A stretch of 64,000 nt of DNA from Brevipalpus yothersi (Eukaryota; Arthropoda; Arachnida; Trombidiformes; Tenuipalpidae). Positions 12,740-24,469 of the stretch are shown piece after piece (the stretch's first letter is position 1; the number at the start of each line of letters is the position of its first letter). Location: positions 186,001 through 250,000 of the forward strand of contig QZCP01000090.1 of the NCBI GenBank assembly GCA_003956705.1, read 5' to 3'. The translations under genes were made by a program, and so were the position numbers. Below the pieces are notes generated by a model. The model saw only the letters and a list, made by a program, of their open reading frames with translations. It ran no database searches and had not been told where the DNA came from.

Positions 12740-14385
12740 ATGAAGTCCAAAATTGATTTTCATCTCTTCAGATTACATATTTTCATTCAAATATTTACAA
12801 TTATCAATGGCAATAGCCTATTTGGACTTGATTCATTTGGTAAGAATACTTTCGATTTTCGTCGAAAATCAAGCCTTACGATTACGCTTGTGTTTCATTT
12901 ATTTTTAGTATCAAAACTACCCAAGCTTGAAGTTCCAATGATCGATAAAGCCATGGCAGCCTATGGGAAAGCTCAGGTTTGTCAAAAAAGTCTTCAATCC
13001 AAACTAGGACTTTGTCATTAATGAGTATCGTTTGTATTTAGTTAGCCAAAACAGTGGAAAAAACGATAACTCCTGATAAAATTGTTAGTATGATCAATGA
13101 ATTTTCTCCCATGGTCATTCCAGTTGATCATGAACAGCCTTTGGATGAAAATTGTTTACAAGAAGGGATCTCCCTTATGTCTAAAACATCATTAGTCAGA
13201 GGATTATCTGAAGATAAAAAGCTCCATTTGCTGGAATCTGTTGGTCTCAAATCAAGTAGGAAAACTTTTCAGGATTTTTTTCAATCCTAAATACTGAATG
13301 AACCTTGAATTTTGATTAACATCCGATCAAAATCCACAGGAAACATTGAATGGACAGTTTATAAGTTGCCAATAGGCTTAGATGAGCTTCAAGCGGTCGC
13401 AGCATCCCAACATCGAGGTTCATCAATTGCTTTCCTTGGTCTTGAACAATACATAACCAAACTTACGGGAAAAGTTCACAAGATGGGAGAGAAAGTATCT
13501 CAATGTTTGTCAAAATTTTTCATAATTCGTGAAAATATGGACAATCTTACCAAACGAATCGAACAAATGAACACTGTACCAGAGGGACTTGCCCTAGTCA
13601 AAGGGGCTCTCAGAACTGGAATCTGGAAACCAACTTCCGGGGCACTTCAATTACTGGGTGTTCTTCGAGTGGATGACAGTAGTCCTCCCATTCCAGTCAT
13701 CATGATTGGGGAACTCAAGTTAATGGATGATATTCTACAGGAAACGACTACCATGGTAAGTCTGATAACCTTCCTCTAAATGCTTTTGCAATGACTGGCT
13801 TTCGAATATACAGAAACAGCTTTTTTTGAAGGCAATAACTTGCAACGATCACCCAATTTAAGCAAAATAAGCGCCAATCAATCTGATTAGTATTTATTTC
13901 TGAGCATATTTCATGGTCCAAAATTTTTGTTTCCTTTTTTACCAATATCAGCAACCAATAACAACCACAACCACAACCACAACCACAACCTCAATGCCAA
14001 CTACATTGACCAGTGCGACAACCACCACATCGACTACAACTACGACTTTACCTGAGATGGCCACACAAGAACCGAGCAGGTAAGTTATTCCCAGATTCAC
14101 TTGTAATCTGATTTGAATTCATCTTGCTCACCTTGTTGGCACAGTGTTGAAGAGCCCGAACGAACAGTCGAAACGACCACCTCGAAGCCAATCAATTTTC
14201 CACCAACTCAAATTCAAAGACCTCACATCAGTCCATCAGGCAGAACTTTTCAACCTCCCCATTGGCCACCTCCACACCAATCAAGACCTCCGATCGGAAG
14301 ATTCCGACCCGTACATGACAATCGATCACCTTTTCCACCCCATTTTCCCCACAATTCTAGGATAAGAAATCAGATTGGTTTCTAG
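12740..14385 (+). CDS. Secreted protein with mucin-like Thr-rich and Pro-rich tail, unknown
   Basis: Not a family I recognise. Exons: 12740-12839, 12909-12976, 13042-13255, 13340-13755, 13953-14089 and 14145-14385. All are in phase and total 1176 nt (391 aa). The N-terminus is hydrophobic (LHIFIQIFTIING), likely a signal peptide. Residues about 60-265 form a compact, largely alpha-helical-looking region with few cysteines. Exon 5 encodes a Thr-rich mucin-like stretch containing an ACAACC hexamer repeat (TTTTTTTT runs, likely O-glycosylated). Exon 6 is Pro/Arg/His-rich (PPHWPPPHQSRPP) and ends in NQIGF. The layout suggests an extracellular or cuticle-associated protein. The splice model is good, the function open. 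Confidence 0.65.
13953..14089 (+). repeat. Coding ACAACC hexamer / Thr repeat
   Basis: Exon 5 of the gene above opens with tandem ACAACC units (about 13961-13990) and continues as imperfect ACA/ACC/ACT Thr codons. The tract lengthens or shortens in whole Thr-Thr steps without changing frame, so it is likely polymorphic in length. Confidence 0.7.
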
Positions 14386-15212
14386 GAAATACTCTTGGAT
14401 GGAAGATATACTGAAATATTATCCTCTAACCTACATCAGAATGCTTGGTATATATACATGTGTATAATTTATCCTGAACGGATGATGATATTAATCCATC
14501 GCTCATAGTGTTCTCCGTGGATATGGGAAAAAAATTAAAACATCCATGAACACATTAAACATTTGAGTTACTATCATGTTTTCCGGGTGATCACATCACC
14601 ATTGTAACATACAATCATCAATTTTTATTCCCACTGAATGAATACTGAATTCTCTTGTAGTCTGATTGGCATCTTGATCTAGTTTTTCCTTAATTTTGAC
14701 TTTTATTGTTCATCTCTTCATGTAAGCTGAGAATATCTTTTCAAAGAGTTTAAAGATGTACATGTGCGAATGTGTGTACAATAAAGATTGCGTTCGATCA
14801 TTACGCCATCAACTAATACTCTGTAATTATAATTGAAATTTGATAATATCAATACATACACATGTACATTGGATATTATATTTATGTTGGGTTGTCATTC
14901 GTTGGAAAAGATTTTAACCATGCGCTTACCGGTGGAAGGCAATTTGTATTCGTTGGAGAAGGTTGACAGCAATAATTTATGATAAGTTCAGCCTCTAAAT
15001 AAACATTCGATTCACATCGTTACGCTTCCTTTCAATCGCCTTAATCATGATCAGTCGTTCATCCGGACTAATGAATTTCAGGATGAATCTCATCCTCAGC
15101 CGTTGATGAAAGGGAGTTCATATTGTTTATGGTTCAAATTGTTCAACACTCACAAGTTAGTTAGTTGAGAGCGTTTTTCACCTCTCATATTTTTCATCAT
15201 CCATTCGCCGAC
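14386..15212. other. Intergenic, no gene seen
   Basis: Contains the 3' end of the mucin-like gene (AATAAA near 14780) and the promoter side of the P450. No coding frame stands out. Confidence 0.45.
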
Positions 15213-16852
15213 ATGGATTTAAAATTTTGTCTCGGAATACTCTCAATCAGTTTTTTTTCTGTGCTCTTACTTAAAATTGTTCAATATCTTGCATATATTC
15301 GCAAATTTCGCCATCTTCCTCAACAAAAGAGCAACTTTATCATCGGAGATGTAGTGTCTTTCTTGGATTGTGGAGGTAAGAAAATTTTTCGTGATTACTT
15401 CGCGAGATAAGAATAGAATTCATCATGGAAATTGAATTGGAAAATTCTTACAGGAAACCTAATCAATTGGCCAAATTGGAGAAAGTTTCGTGAACAAGGT
15501 TTCTTTGTGGTGTGGCTATTGTGGTATCCGATTGTGGTAGTCATTGGACATGAGATTTCACATGTAAGTGTAGGAAGAGGCTTCAATTTCGGAAAGAGCT
15601 TCAATAACTGATATCATTTGTTTGGTAGAAAATTTTACGGGATTCCAAAATACTCGATCGAGGATGGATCATAAAAGCATTGACACTTGGACGCAAAAAT
15701 CTGATCAGTCTTGCAGGACGGGAATGGAAAATTCGACGAAAATTGGTTGCTCCTTCTTTCGATAATTCTTTATTGAAGATCAAATTCGTTCCAACGATCG
15801 TTGATCGAACAGTTGAAATGTGTAAAGATCTTGAGGATATCGATGGACAACCAATTCGAGATATAATCGGTGAACATGTGTTATCAATTGTTCTCGAGAC
15901 CACTTTAGGATTAACTGATGTGGATGTGAAAAAAGTCAAAATGATTCATGAGAAAACTCGAAATTGGGTCATCTCTTTAGGTGAAATACCATCAAAACCT
16001 CAACTAATAATTGATATGCTGTTCCAGATGATCGCTGAATTCTTCAATCATCCAAGTGATATTAAAACAGTTAATGATAATGTAAAGGAAATAATCGAGC
16101 AGCGTTTAAATGAAAAATTGAACTCAAACAACAATAACTCTGACACAATTGTGTCTAAAAATGGGAAAATTCGATTGGCCTTTCTTGACCACATGATTGA
16201 CCATTTAATCCAGAGAGATGAAAATAAATCAGCAGAACTAAGCTCACAAGATCTTGTGGATGAAACATTGTCTGTGATCATCAATGGATTTGATACCGTT
16301 ACGAGTACACTGACTTATGTTCTCTACAATTTGGCTAAAAATCCTTCAATTCAAGAGAAAGTTCATCAAGAAGTTTTGCAATCATTTGATGAGATTAACA
16401 TTGGTAAATTGGACTGCTGTCCCCTTCTGACACAATGTATCAAGGAAAGTTTACGTCTTCAATCGACAACATCGGGAACCTCAAGAACTTCGAAGAGAAA
16501 CATCGAAATTGGAGATTATATTATTCCCAAGAACGCTTTCATTACACTCAGAATACACGCTTTCCATCATGATGAGGATGTATTTCCAGAACCAGAAAAA
16601 TTTGATCCTTATCGTTTTTCACCCGAAAATATTGCCAATATTCCACCAGGAGCTTTTGTTCCATTCGGAGATGGGCCTAGACGATGTCTCGGTGAAAGAT
16701 TGGCCATACTCGAAATGCATATAATTCTTGGCCATATTTTGAAAGAATTTCGAATTAGTTTGATTGATAGTGAGGAAAGTATAGTTAAATTTACAATTAT
16801 CAATTCGATATTCAATCGACAGCCAAAATTTAAATTCATGAAACGAGATTAA
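15213..16852 (+). CDS. Cytochrome P450, CYP4-clan type, complete
   Basis: Microsomal heme monooxygenase. Exons 15213-15375, 15454-15563 and 15629-16852 give 1497 nt (498 aa). Residues about 5-22 form the ER anchor. The C-helix motif is REWKIRR (W...R), the I-helix motif NGFDTVT (about 310-316), the K-helix ExxR ESLR (about 364-367), PYRF at about 418, and the heme-binding loop FGDGPRRCLG (about 437-446) has Cys444. All core residues are present, so the enzyme should be active. Spacing and the N-terminal half fit the CYP4 clan, although the I-helix lacks the EGHDTT form common in CYP4 enzymes. Members oxidise fatty acids, terpenoids or xenobiotics; the substrate cannot be read here. The last intron is short and the large third exon carries most of the fold. 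Confidence 0.92.
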
Positions 16853-17362
16853 TTATAAAATTGAAAAATTGATACAAAATTTACATTCATTTTGTGAAGA
16901 TAATTTCAAAGCTATACTAGAGTTGTTGATGATGTTTGAGCCCAGAGAGAAATCAAGATAATTAGAAGTCTCACTCAAAGTACTGGAAAATAAGTCTGAA
17001 CATTTCCAGATTCTCTAATATTTTGTCGCTGGTATTGAATTGGCCTTGCTTTTATCTGATTTCAATTGTAACCTGACATGCAGCTTTTTATCAGAGAGCA
17101 AAACAAAATGGGCAATCAAGCCAATATTGAATAATTCCGTAGGCTGTTTTGAACCTGTTTCTTTCGATAAAATGGGTTCAATTGATGTGTTTGGTAATTG
17201 GAGTTTCTTTCTTACACAAAATTGACCTTCATTTAAAGTTGTATGCTGTTGTCTTGATATACGTATTGATATGTATAAATGAGGAATACATCAGTCCCTA
17301 TGATGGGAAGAGTGAATTTATTGAAAATATTACTGCTAGTTTATCTGGTGATTTTAGAGTAC
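16853..17362. other. Convergent gap between P450 and ABCH-1
   Basis: About 500 bases with two short frames (17040, 17149) that lack family similarity; likely the overlapping 3' UTRs of the P450 and the transporter. Confidence 0.45.
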
Positions 17363-19378
17363 TCAGAGGAAGAAAACTTTCAATAAGAATATGGAAAAGT
17401 AAACCAGTAAATGCATCAGCACTTGGACTAGTGACCAAATGACTTTCGGTGATGAATAGTCCATTCCTTGGACCACAGTGGCTAATACTGCATCAGCTCC
17501 AGCTGGAGAGGGTAGAACATTGGAAAAATAATCTGCATAATATGGAAAAGATTCTTGTGGCCATGCAATTCGACCAATTGAAAATCCTGAAATAACCAAG
17601 AATAGATTGGCCGATAGAACTATAGCAATACTGGGATAAAATTCGACCAAAATGTGTGTGGCGAGTACTGAAATATTGGTCAAGATGGTTACCACAATAA
17701 ATGGGAAAATATTGCTCCCTTTTCTATTCACTGGTTGAACCAGGGGAATAGTGGTGAAATAATTCAGATATGAAACAATCAGGGCAGCCACAATGTTCCA
17801 TACTAAATAATAAAAGATTATTTGCTTCTTTCGATAGCCAATTGCGAGTTGTCTTTCGACCACGAAACTTTTCTTATCTGAGACAAGAAGGATTCCCAAT
17901 AGAAAAAGTGATCCAGTAAACGATACATGAATAACCAGACGCCAAATAACCTCATGATAGGCTTTCGAAAAAAATTCATCTGATCCAGGACTTTCAATTA
18001 TCGCATCGGTTTTGATGAAATCGATGAGCCTAGGATCACCATAAATACTTTGCGAGAGATTCAAGGCGATATTTCGAAAGCTCTCATCCAAAATCCATTC
18101 CACATAGTCGGCGATAATTCGATTGGAATAATCTCCACGATATCGAGCGATTCCAACATGCTTGCCTGTGCAAGAAGGATGATTTTTGAATAAACACTCA
18201 ACCCATTCTCGCATTCGAATTTCAAAATCCTCTGCAAACAGAATGTAACCAGTATTCATTTTCAATTCAACACTTTTTATGCCTTCAATTTCATTTGCCA
18301 AGGCAGTTCTAGGTATCTTGTCAATTGGACTCATGTTGAATAAAATTTTCGATTGGTTTCCTGGGTCAATGGATGCAAATTTAAGAGTATTGGAATCAAA
18401 AACTCCATAAATCAGAAATAATGAAATTACTGAAATCCCATGTGTGATGATAAGAAGTAAAGCCGGTAAAATAATCAATCGTTGTGTGAGTTTCCATTGT
18501 CGATATATGAATGGAAAAAAGTATGCAACTTTGGCGTGATTGTTCACTTCACTTAATTTTGAAACCTTTCTGATTGAGCATATTTGAGTTGATGGAATAT
18601 TTTGTGGACAAATTTTATCATTTGTCGAATTTTCTGAGTTTTTATCATGCCTCACTATCATTTCAGTGATAATTGAGCTCAAACTTTTGTTTCGAAACTG
18701 TGAACGAACAACCGATGGATCAACTTCTAATTGAATTTTACCATCTCGCAAGATTCCAATTGAGTCCGAATGAATCAGCTCATCGATATAATGAGTGGTC
18801 ACCAAAACGGTCACTCCGTGCTGGTCACGCTGTTGAAAGATATATTTCCACATGAATTCTCTGGTTAATGGATCTGATCCCACTGTTGGCTCATCTAGCA
18901 GCAGTAGTGATGGTTCATGGATAACTGAACATACAAAAGAAAGTCTACGACGTTGTCCACTACTCAAATAATCTACTTTTTGACTAAGATTCTTGATCTT
19001 CAAAACTTCTCGAAATTTTTCCAATTTCGCCTCCAGTTTCTCACCCAAAATATTGTAACATTTACCAAAATAGATGAGAGTTTCTTTTGCTGTTAAACAC
19101 AAATCAAGGCTAACATCTTGTGGCATATACCCGATAGCTGGACCAGGTATCAAAGATGTTGAACTACTTGCATCGGGTTCATGTCCCAATGTTCGAACAA
19201 TTCCACATGATGGCTTGTAATAGCCCCAAATACACCGAATTAGTGTTGTTTTTCCGCATCCAGATGCCCCTACAAGCCCATAGATTGAGCCATAAGGAAC
19301 TTTCAGATCAAGATTGTCGAGAATTATTCGGGTAAAATTAAATTTTACCCCTTCACAGTAAATAGCACTACTTTCCAT
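17363..19378 (-). CDS. ABC transporter, ABCH subfamily half transporter (copy 1)
   Basis: Single-exon gene of 671 aa with the ATPase domain before the membrane domain, as in ABCG/ABCH half transporters. Walker A is GASGCGKTT (37-45), the Q-loop MPQD (85-88), the signature LSSGQ (138-142), Walker B LLLLDEP (158-164) and the switch His 196 (VTTHY). The GPxxGYMPQD wording after the Walker A is typical of the arthropod ABCH group. The C-terminal half holds a first membrane helix at about 300, a large extracellular loop with paired cysteines (about 395-425), then five or so helices. ABCH proteins are thought to dimerise and export lipids or xenobiotics; insect members are needed for cuticular lipid deposition. 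All catalytic motifs are intact. Intronless, unlike the neighbouring genes. Confidence 0.9.
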   Translation of the reverse strand: MESSAIYCEGVKFNFTRIILDNLDLKVPYGSIYGLVGASGCGKTTLIRCIWGYYKPSCGIVRTLGHEPDASSSTSLIPGPAIGYMPQDVSLDLCLTAKETLIYFGKCYNILGEKLEAKLEKFREVLKIKNLSQKVDYLSSGQRRRLSFVCSVIHEPSLLLLDEPTVGSDPLTREFMWKYIFQQRDQHGVTVLVTTHYIDELIHSDSIGILRDGKIQLEVDPSVVRSQFRNKSLSSIITEMIVRHDKNSENSTNDKICPQNIPSTQICSIRKVSKLSEVNNHAKVAYFFPFIYRQWKLTQRLIILPALLLIITHGISVISLFLIYGVFDSNTLKFASIDPGNQSKILFNMSPIDKIPRTALANEIEGIKSVELKMNTGYILFAEDFEIRMREWVECLFKNHPSCTGKHVGIARYRGDYSNRIIADYVEWILDESFRNIALNLSQSIYGDPRLIDFIKTDAIIESPGSDEFFSKAYHEVIWRLVIHVSFTGSLFLLGILLVSDKKSFVVERQLAIGYRKKQIIFYYLVWNIVAALIVSYLNYFTTIPLVQPVNRKGSNIFPFIVVTILTNISVLATHILVEFYPSIAIVLSANLFLVISGFSIGRIAWPQESFPYYADYFSNVLPSPAGADAVLATVVQGMDYSSPKVIWSLVQVLMHLLVYFSIFLLKVFFL

Positions 19379-20516
19379 TGGTTTTTTGAGCTAGAATTCA
19401 GTCATGCTGACCCAAAAAAACTTTCATCTATCTCAGATGAGAATGATTGATTCCGATGGAAATTTCATCTTAATCACATGCTGCAAGTTCATGAATGATC
19501 TAACCAGTTTTTGAACTGGTTTTTATCGTTTATCATCTAATTCCCCACAGCATTTCATTATCGACACCATTTGAAAGGAAGAACATCGCCTCATGGAGAA
19601 CGGAGAACACGAATTCCTTGGAATACGGACAAGCAGCCACTCGGCACTTTGTACAAATAATATTAGGTTTATATTGAAGATAGATGCACATGATAAGCAG
19701 TAAAATTACACTTCAGAAATATTCAAGCAGTCACACTGTACAACCTTGTTGACCATTGATTTTCTTGAATTGCATTTTGATCATATTTACTTTTAAATAT
19801 CTCTAGCTCTGACAAGCTTGTGAGTGAATCAGAAAGCACAGGGAAATTGTATAATAAATCAGTTTTTTGTAAAGCGTATTTAATATAATTTTGAAGGTAG
19901 CAAAAAGGTAAATCGAAAAAATCATTTCTCAAAGGCTATATCAGCACCAGTCATAAGAGATTTCACATTTTTTTTTGTCTATTCAGGAGTTTCGTGGATT
20001 CCGTGAAACTAATCAGCTACACGTGGAGCCAATTTTCTCATCCATGAAGAGCCTCCCCTAAAAAACACAGTAAAGGGAAATCCTAATCATATTTTTCTGG
20101 CATGAAAAATCGGAAACTATTCATAGCTCTCCATAAAGTTAATTGAGATTTCTTGAAACAATGGCATAAAATACTAAAATTATTTTTCTAGTCTCATTCA
20201 ATAACAAAAAAACTCAGGTTGACAATGAAAACATCTGATGATGGCTTTCTCAGTATGACTCATTTCAAGAGTAAACAATTCAATATCAGGTGCCAAAATA
20301 TTCAATAATCATGTCACGTAGCCATAGGGATGTCACATGGCCAAATTAGCAATGATTCGGACATATTCTGTCAATACTAAATTGGAACTGAATCAAAATT
20401 AAATATTCGAATGTTTGGATTGACATGCACGACTGACTTGTCACCTTCAAACCTAGTTATTCTCCAGAAAAATGCGCGAGAGATATTTCCACGGGAGAAC
20501 TTATGATAGTGAAAGT
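19379..20516. other. Intergenic between divergent ABCH-1 and carotenoid oxygenase A
   Basis: No conserved coding signal; contains short frames only. The ABCH-1 promoter should be near 19400-19600, but I see no clear core motif. Confidence 0.45.
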
Positions 20517-20526
20517 TATAAAAAGC
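20517..20526 (+). promoter_or_regulatory. TATA box of carotenoid oxygenase A (candidate)
   Basis: A clean TATAAAAAGC lies 186 bases upstream of the ATG at 20703. It is the only strong TATA element in the interval, and a start site about 30 bases downstream would give a 5' leader of roughly 150 bases. Confidence 0.45.
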
Positions 20527-20702
20527 TGATCAACGATTGCATTCCACTTAATAATAGCGATACATTGAGAATTCAGAGGTTCATTCCTAGTCAGAGCAAT
20601 AGTTATACTTGATCGTTCACTTCCTCGGGGATAATTGTATTAGAGGGCCTATTACAACTACAGTTGCTTGAATAAGTTTTCGTCTTGTTAATACAAGCCA
20701 TC

Positions 20703-22914
20703 ATGTCAGGCAATGCAATCGTTCGAACCTGTACACAAGAATGTAGTGAGCCCATAGAAGCTCATGTCAAAGGTTGGTAGTAAATTTCATGGACATAGAG
20801 AAGATTCAACCTCTCATACATAATTTTCCCCCGATTAGGATTCATTCCAAAGTGGCTGAATGGTACTCTCTTGCGTAATGGTCCTGGATTGAAAGAGATC
20901 AATGGTCAAAGAATGGGACATCTTTTCGATGGACTAGCTCTACTTCATCAGTATGAGATCGGAGATGGAAAAGTACGATACCGAAACAGATTTCTTCGTA
21001 GTGAAGCTTACTGTCGAGCTATGGAAGCCCAGAGATTGGTCATATCAGAGCTTGGCACCAGAGCTCTTCCTGATCCATGTAAAAGTTTTTTCAGGAGGTA
21101 TATGACATACTTCTCTATGAGTAAAATTAATGATAATGCAACAGTTAACTTTTATCCTATTGGTGATAAAATATATGCTACCACTGAGACACCGAGACTT
21201 TGGGAAATAGATCCACAAAGTTTGGATGCTGTCAAAAGGCTCGATATGACCAAATATGTTGCTCTGAATACATATTCAGCTCATCCACACATTGAAAGAG
21301 ATGGTGTTATCTACAATATGGGCAGCAATTTTGTTGGTAAAGGTTCCTACAAGATTATCAAAACCGTTCCAGAATCTCCTTTCACTGGTTTAATGGAAGT
21401 ATCAGTGCTGTGTACAATCCCCATACGACATCGACTGAATCCAAGTTATTACCATAGCTTCTTACTGACAGAAGACTATATCATATTCATTGATCAAGCA
21501 TTTTGTATATCAATGAAAACTTTGGTGAAGAATCAGATCACTGGAAAATCCTTCGCAGGCTCAATGCGATATAAGCCGGAATATAAGGTGAGTACAGATA
21601 TTGCTTTATGATGATGAACATGATCATGTGAAGATTATTTCAATATACACGTTGTTTCTTCATCAAGAACCGTTTCGTTGTCGTCGAAAAGAAAACTGGG
21701 AAAATTATTCCCCAAAAGTATATGAGTGACCCCTTTGTTTTCTTCCACACCATAAATGCTTATCAAGATGATGGTCACATAATCTGTGATATATGCTGCT
21801 TTGATGATGGTCAAGCCTGGCAAGACATATTTGGCGAACAAATGATCGATGTTATCGAGAAAACTCGTTTCGGCACATTGGCTGATACACTGTTCGCCCG
21901 AGGTTGCCGATCGAAAGCCAAAAGATTCATTATTCCCCTGAATATTCATGATATGGGAGTAAGATTTTGGTCATTTACCTTTTTATCACATCTGAGTCTT
22001 CATCTGAATTTCATCACTTTATAGGATGGAAAAAATCTTGTCCAACTGAAATCTTCCTCAGCTTCTGCTTTTGTCGTGAGAAAAAAAGTTTTCTTGATCC
22101 CAGAAGTCCTCACGCCAGGTGAGGAAAGATTTGCTAATTTTTTGACTTGGTTAGATCAACTTTCTTACTCACTCTGGCTGGATGAGAACCAACAGTGATC
22201 AATATCATGAATAATTGGAAATGGAAAGAATTGTCGAAGTAATATTAATTCCAAAGTTGAAGCTCTAACTTGTCTTTTCAGCTATTCCATTCGTTGATTT
22301 GCCTCAAATACACTATTTCGGTTACAATGGGAAAAAATATCGCTATTTCTATGCAACAGCGAGAGATGAAACATTCAGTATACAATTGGTAAGCAGTAAT
22401 CAACCAGAGTAGCTATCAGTCACTTTGTTTTCTAAGAATCGAATGGAATTTTTCCAAAATTGTCCAAAGACTAGAACAGCTCAACTTAATTGTGAAAATT
22501 CTTCTCCAAGATGAAAATTGATACATTTCTGAAAACGGCTCTTGCATGGGAGGAGAGAGATCATCATCTCTCTGAACCAATTTTTGTTCCTCATCCAAAT
22601 GCTACATCAGAAGATGATGGTGAGTAAAATTCTCATCTATGAATTCACACAAGAATGATTGAAAAATAGTTTTGAAATGAACTTCTCAATTCTGTATTGC
22701 TGACTAATGAATATTCCGATTTTTTGTGACAACCAAAGGAGTGATTTTGTCGGTAGCAATATCAGAAAATGAAGAGAACAAAGGATTTCTCATCTTCCTG
22801 GATGGTAAATCGTTCAAAGAGATAGCTAGAGCTGAGTTCACAAGTCCATCACCATTGATCAATGATTTTCATGGAGTTTTTCTGGGTGCGAGTCACAAGC
22901 CATTGGATACCTGA
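20703..22914 (+). CDS. Carotenoid oxygenase (NinaB/BCO/RPE65 family), copy A, complete
   Basis: Non-heme iron enzyme that cleaves or isomerises carotenoids and retinoids. Exons: 20703-20772, 20839-21587, 21668-21958, 22025-22118, 22282-22388, 22511-22619 and 22739-22914. They total 1596 nt (531 aa), a normal family length. The four iron-ligand histidines are present: His172 (AHPHIE), His229 (YYHSF), His300 (HTINAYQ) and His518 (FHGVF). The PDPCK signature is at about 101-105. The protein starts with a short Cys-containing segment before the conserved LLRNGPG. No signal peptide is seen, so it is probably cytosolic or membrane-associated. Whether the substrate is beta-carotene, another carotenoid or a retinoid cannot be told. 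Shares intron positions and phases with copy C at 28806. A near-identical tract in exon 2 suggests gene conversion. Confidence 0.95.
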
Positions 22915-23474
22915 TTCCAATTCAAATACAAAAAAAATTATGGATATTCATCGATGAGAGAAATATTTCAACTATTTCTTTTAGACAATTATGATATTCA
23001 CCACTAGCGAAGAGAAGTGATTTAGAAAAAATTACTGTGAGAAATAGTGTATACGACTGAATTGATTAATAATAGAACATGTAATAAAAGGTGTTACTCT
23101 TCTGATCATTCACATGTCTTCCAACTCTGATACAGTTTGCCAATATTTCCAGAATTATTAGAGATGGAAAATTTGGTTCACAATTTGAATTCTATTCGTA
23201 CTGAATTATGAACCTTCATGAAACCTGTGTAAATTTTGGAGATAGATTGAAAAAGTTTCGAGGTACTCAAAAAGGGTTTATGCGATCAACTTTATTGTAT
23301 ATTGCAATGGTTAAATAACGGAACAACCCTTTCCCTCGATGATACATCCGAAGATATAGGTATTTATGTTGTTGTAAGGCTGAATTATCGGCGGAACGTT
23401 TGAGTGGAGGATCAAAAATCTTCGATTGATCAAACAATTGTAGAGAAATCGACAAAAAACAAATTCGAGTATTT
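22915..23474. other. Intergenic after carotenoid oxygenase A
   Basis: 3' UTR (AATAAAAG near 23080) and non-coding DNA; no gene seen. Confidence 0.45.
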
Positions 23475-23675
23475 GTCATCAGGGTGGTCATGCTCTTAGG
23501 AGAGGTTGATTATTAACTATTCGAAGTTAGTTTGAATGCTAAATCAGATTCAAAATTGTTCCAATCACTGATGATCTAAAATCTTCTCGCAATCTGAAAT
23601 GTCTATCGTAGAAAGTCCTTTGGACAGGAATTGTCGGTCAGAATGCCTTGAGCCTGTGGAAGCAGCTGTCAAAGG
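23475..23675 (+). repeat. Segmental duplication, upstream copy (promoter plus exon 1)
   Basis: About 200 bases closely match 31745-31948: the same AGGAGAG, GCTAATT/TTCGAAGTTAG, TAAATCAGATT and TAAAATCTTCTCGCAATCTGAA steps in the same order, followed by the first coding exon. Identity read by eye is roughly 85-90%. The shared part stops at the exon 1 donor. Confidence 0.75.
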
Positions 23676-24469
23676 TGGAAGAGATGAGATTCATTGAAAT
23701 TAAGAGATTTTTAACCCCAGAATTGATTAATTATAAGAAATACTCCTGAATGGTTGAAAGGTACACTTTTACGGAATGGACTAAGAGAAATCGGTGGAAA
23801 AAAACTTGAACATTTATTCGATGGACTATCAGTTCTACATCAATACGAAATTGAAAATGGTCGAGTTCGATATCGGAACAGATATTTGCGTAGTGAGGCT
23901 TACCTTCGTAACATGAGTGCCAAAAGGGTTGTGATATCGGAATTCGGAACTCGAGCTTTACCAGATCCATGTAAAAGTCTATTCAGACGTTACATGTCGT
24001 ACTTTTCAATAGGAAAATTGAGTGATAATGCTGCTGTGAGCATTTATCCTATTGGTGATAAAGTGTATGCTTCCACTGAATCTCCACGAATATGGGAGAT
24101 AGATCCAAAAAATTTGATATCAATTAAAAGATTAGATATGACCAACTATTTTGTGGTGAACACATATTCTGCCCATCCACACATTGAGAACGGTGATGTT
24201 ATCTACAATATGGGCAGCAATTTTGTTCTTACCCGATCATTGAAACAGTACCGAAATCTTCTTCTACTGGACTCATGGAAGTATTAGTCGTTTGTTCGAT
24301 TCCCGTCCGACATCCTCTAAGTCCAAGCTACTATCACAGCTTCTCAATGACCGAAGATTACATCATTTTTGTTGAACAAGCTCTGTGCATTGCTTTGCCC
24401 ACCTTGGTCAAAAATTTTATGTCTGGCAAAACGTTTGCTTCCGCAATGCGCTGGAAACCCAGATTCAAG
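23599..24469 (+). pseudogene. Carotenoid oxygenase copy B, truncated and frame-shifted
   Basis: Exon 1 (23599-23674) is intact and ends in the same phase as in copies A and C. Exon 2 (23738-24469) retains LLRNG, ALPDPCKSLFRRY, SAHPHIE and YYHSF but is broken twice. One base is missing at its 5' junction compared with copies A and C, and about 10 bases are missing just after 24228, shifting the frame between GSNFV and TVPKS. After the exon 2 donor no recognisable exons 3-7 follow before the next gene at 25175, so the third and fourth iron histidines are lost. This is a pseudogene unless an unusual splice restores the first shift. The surviving coding blocks are still about 70% similar in protein to copy A, so the decay is fairly recent. 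Confidence 0.85.

Noticed and set aside
18673..18855. Plus-strand frame inside ABCH-1
   Set aside because: Antisense shadow of the transporter ATPase region, whose motifs on the minus strand are unambiguous.
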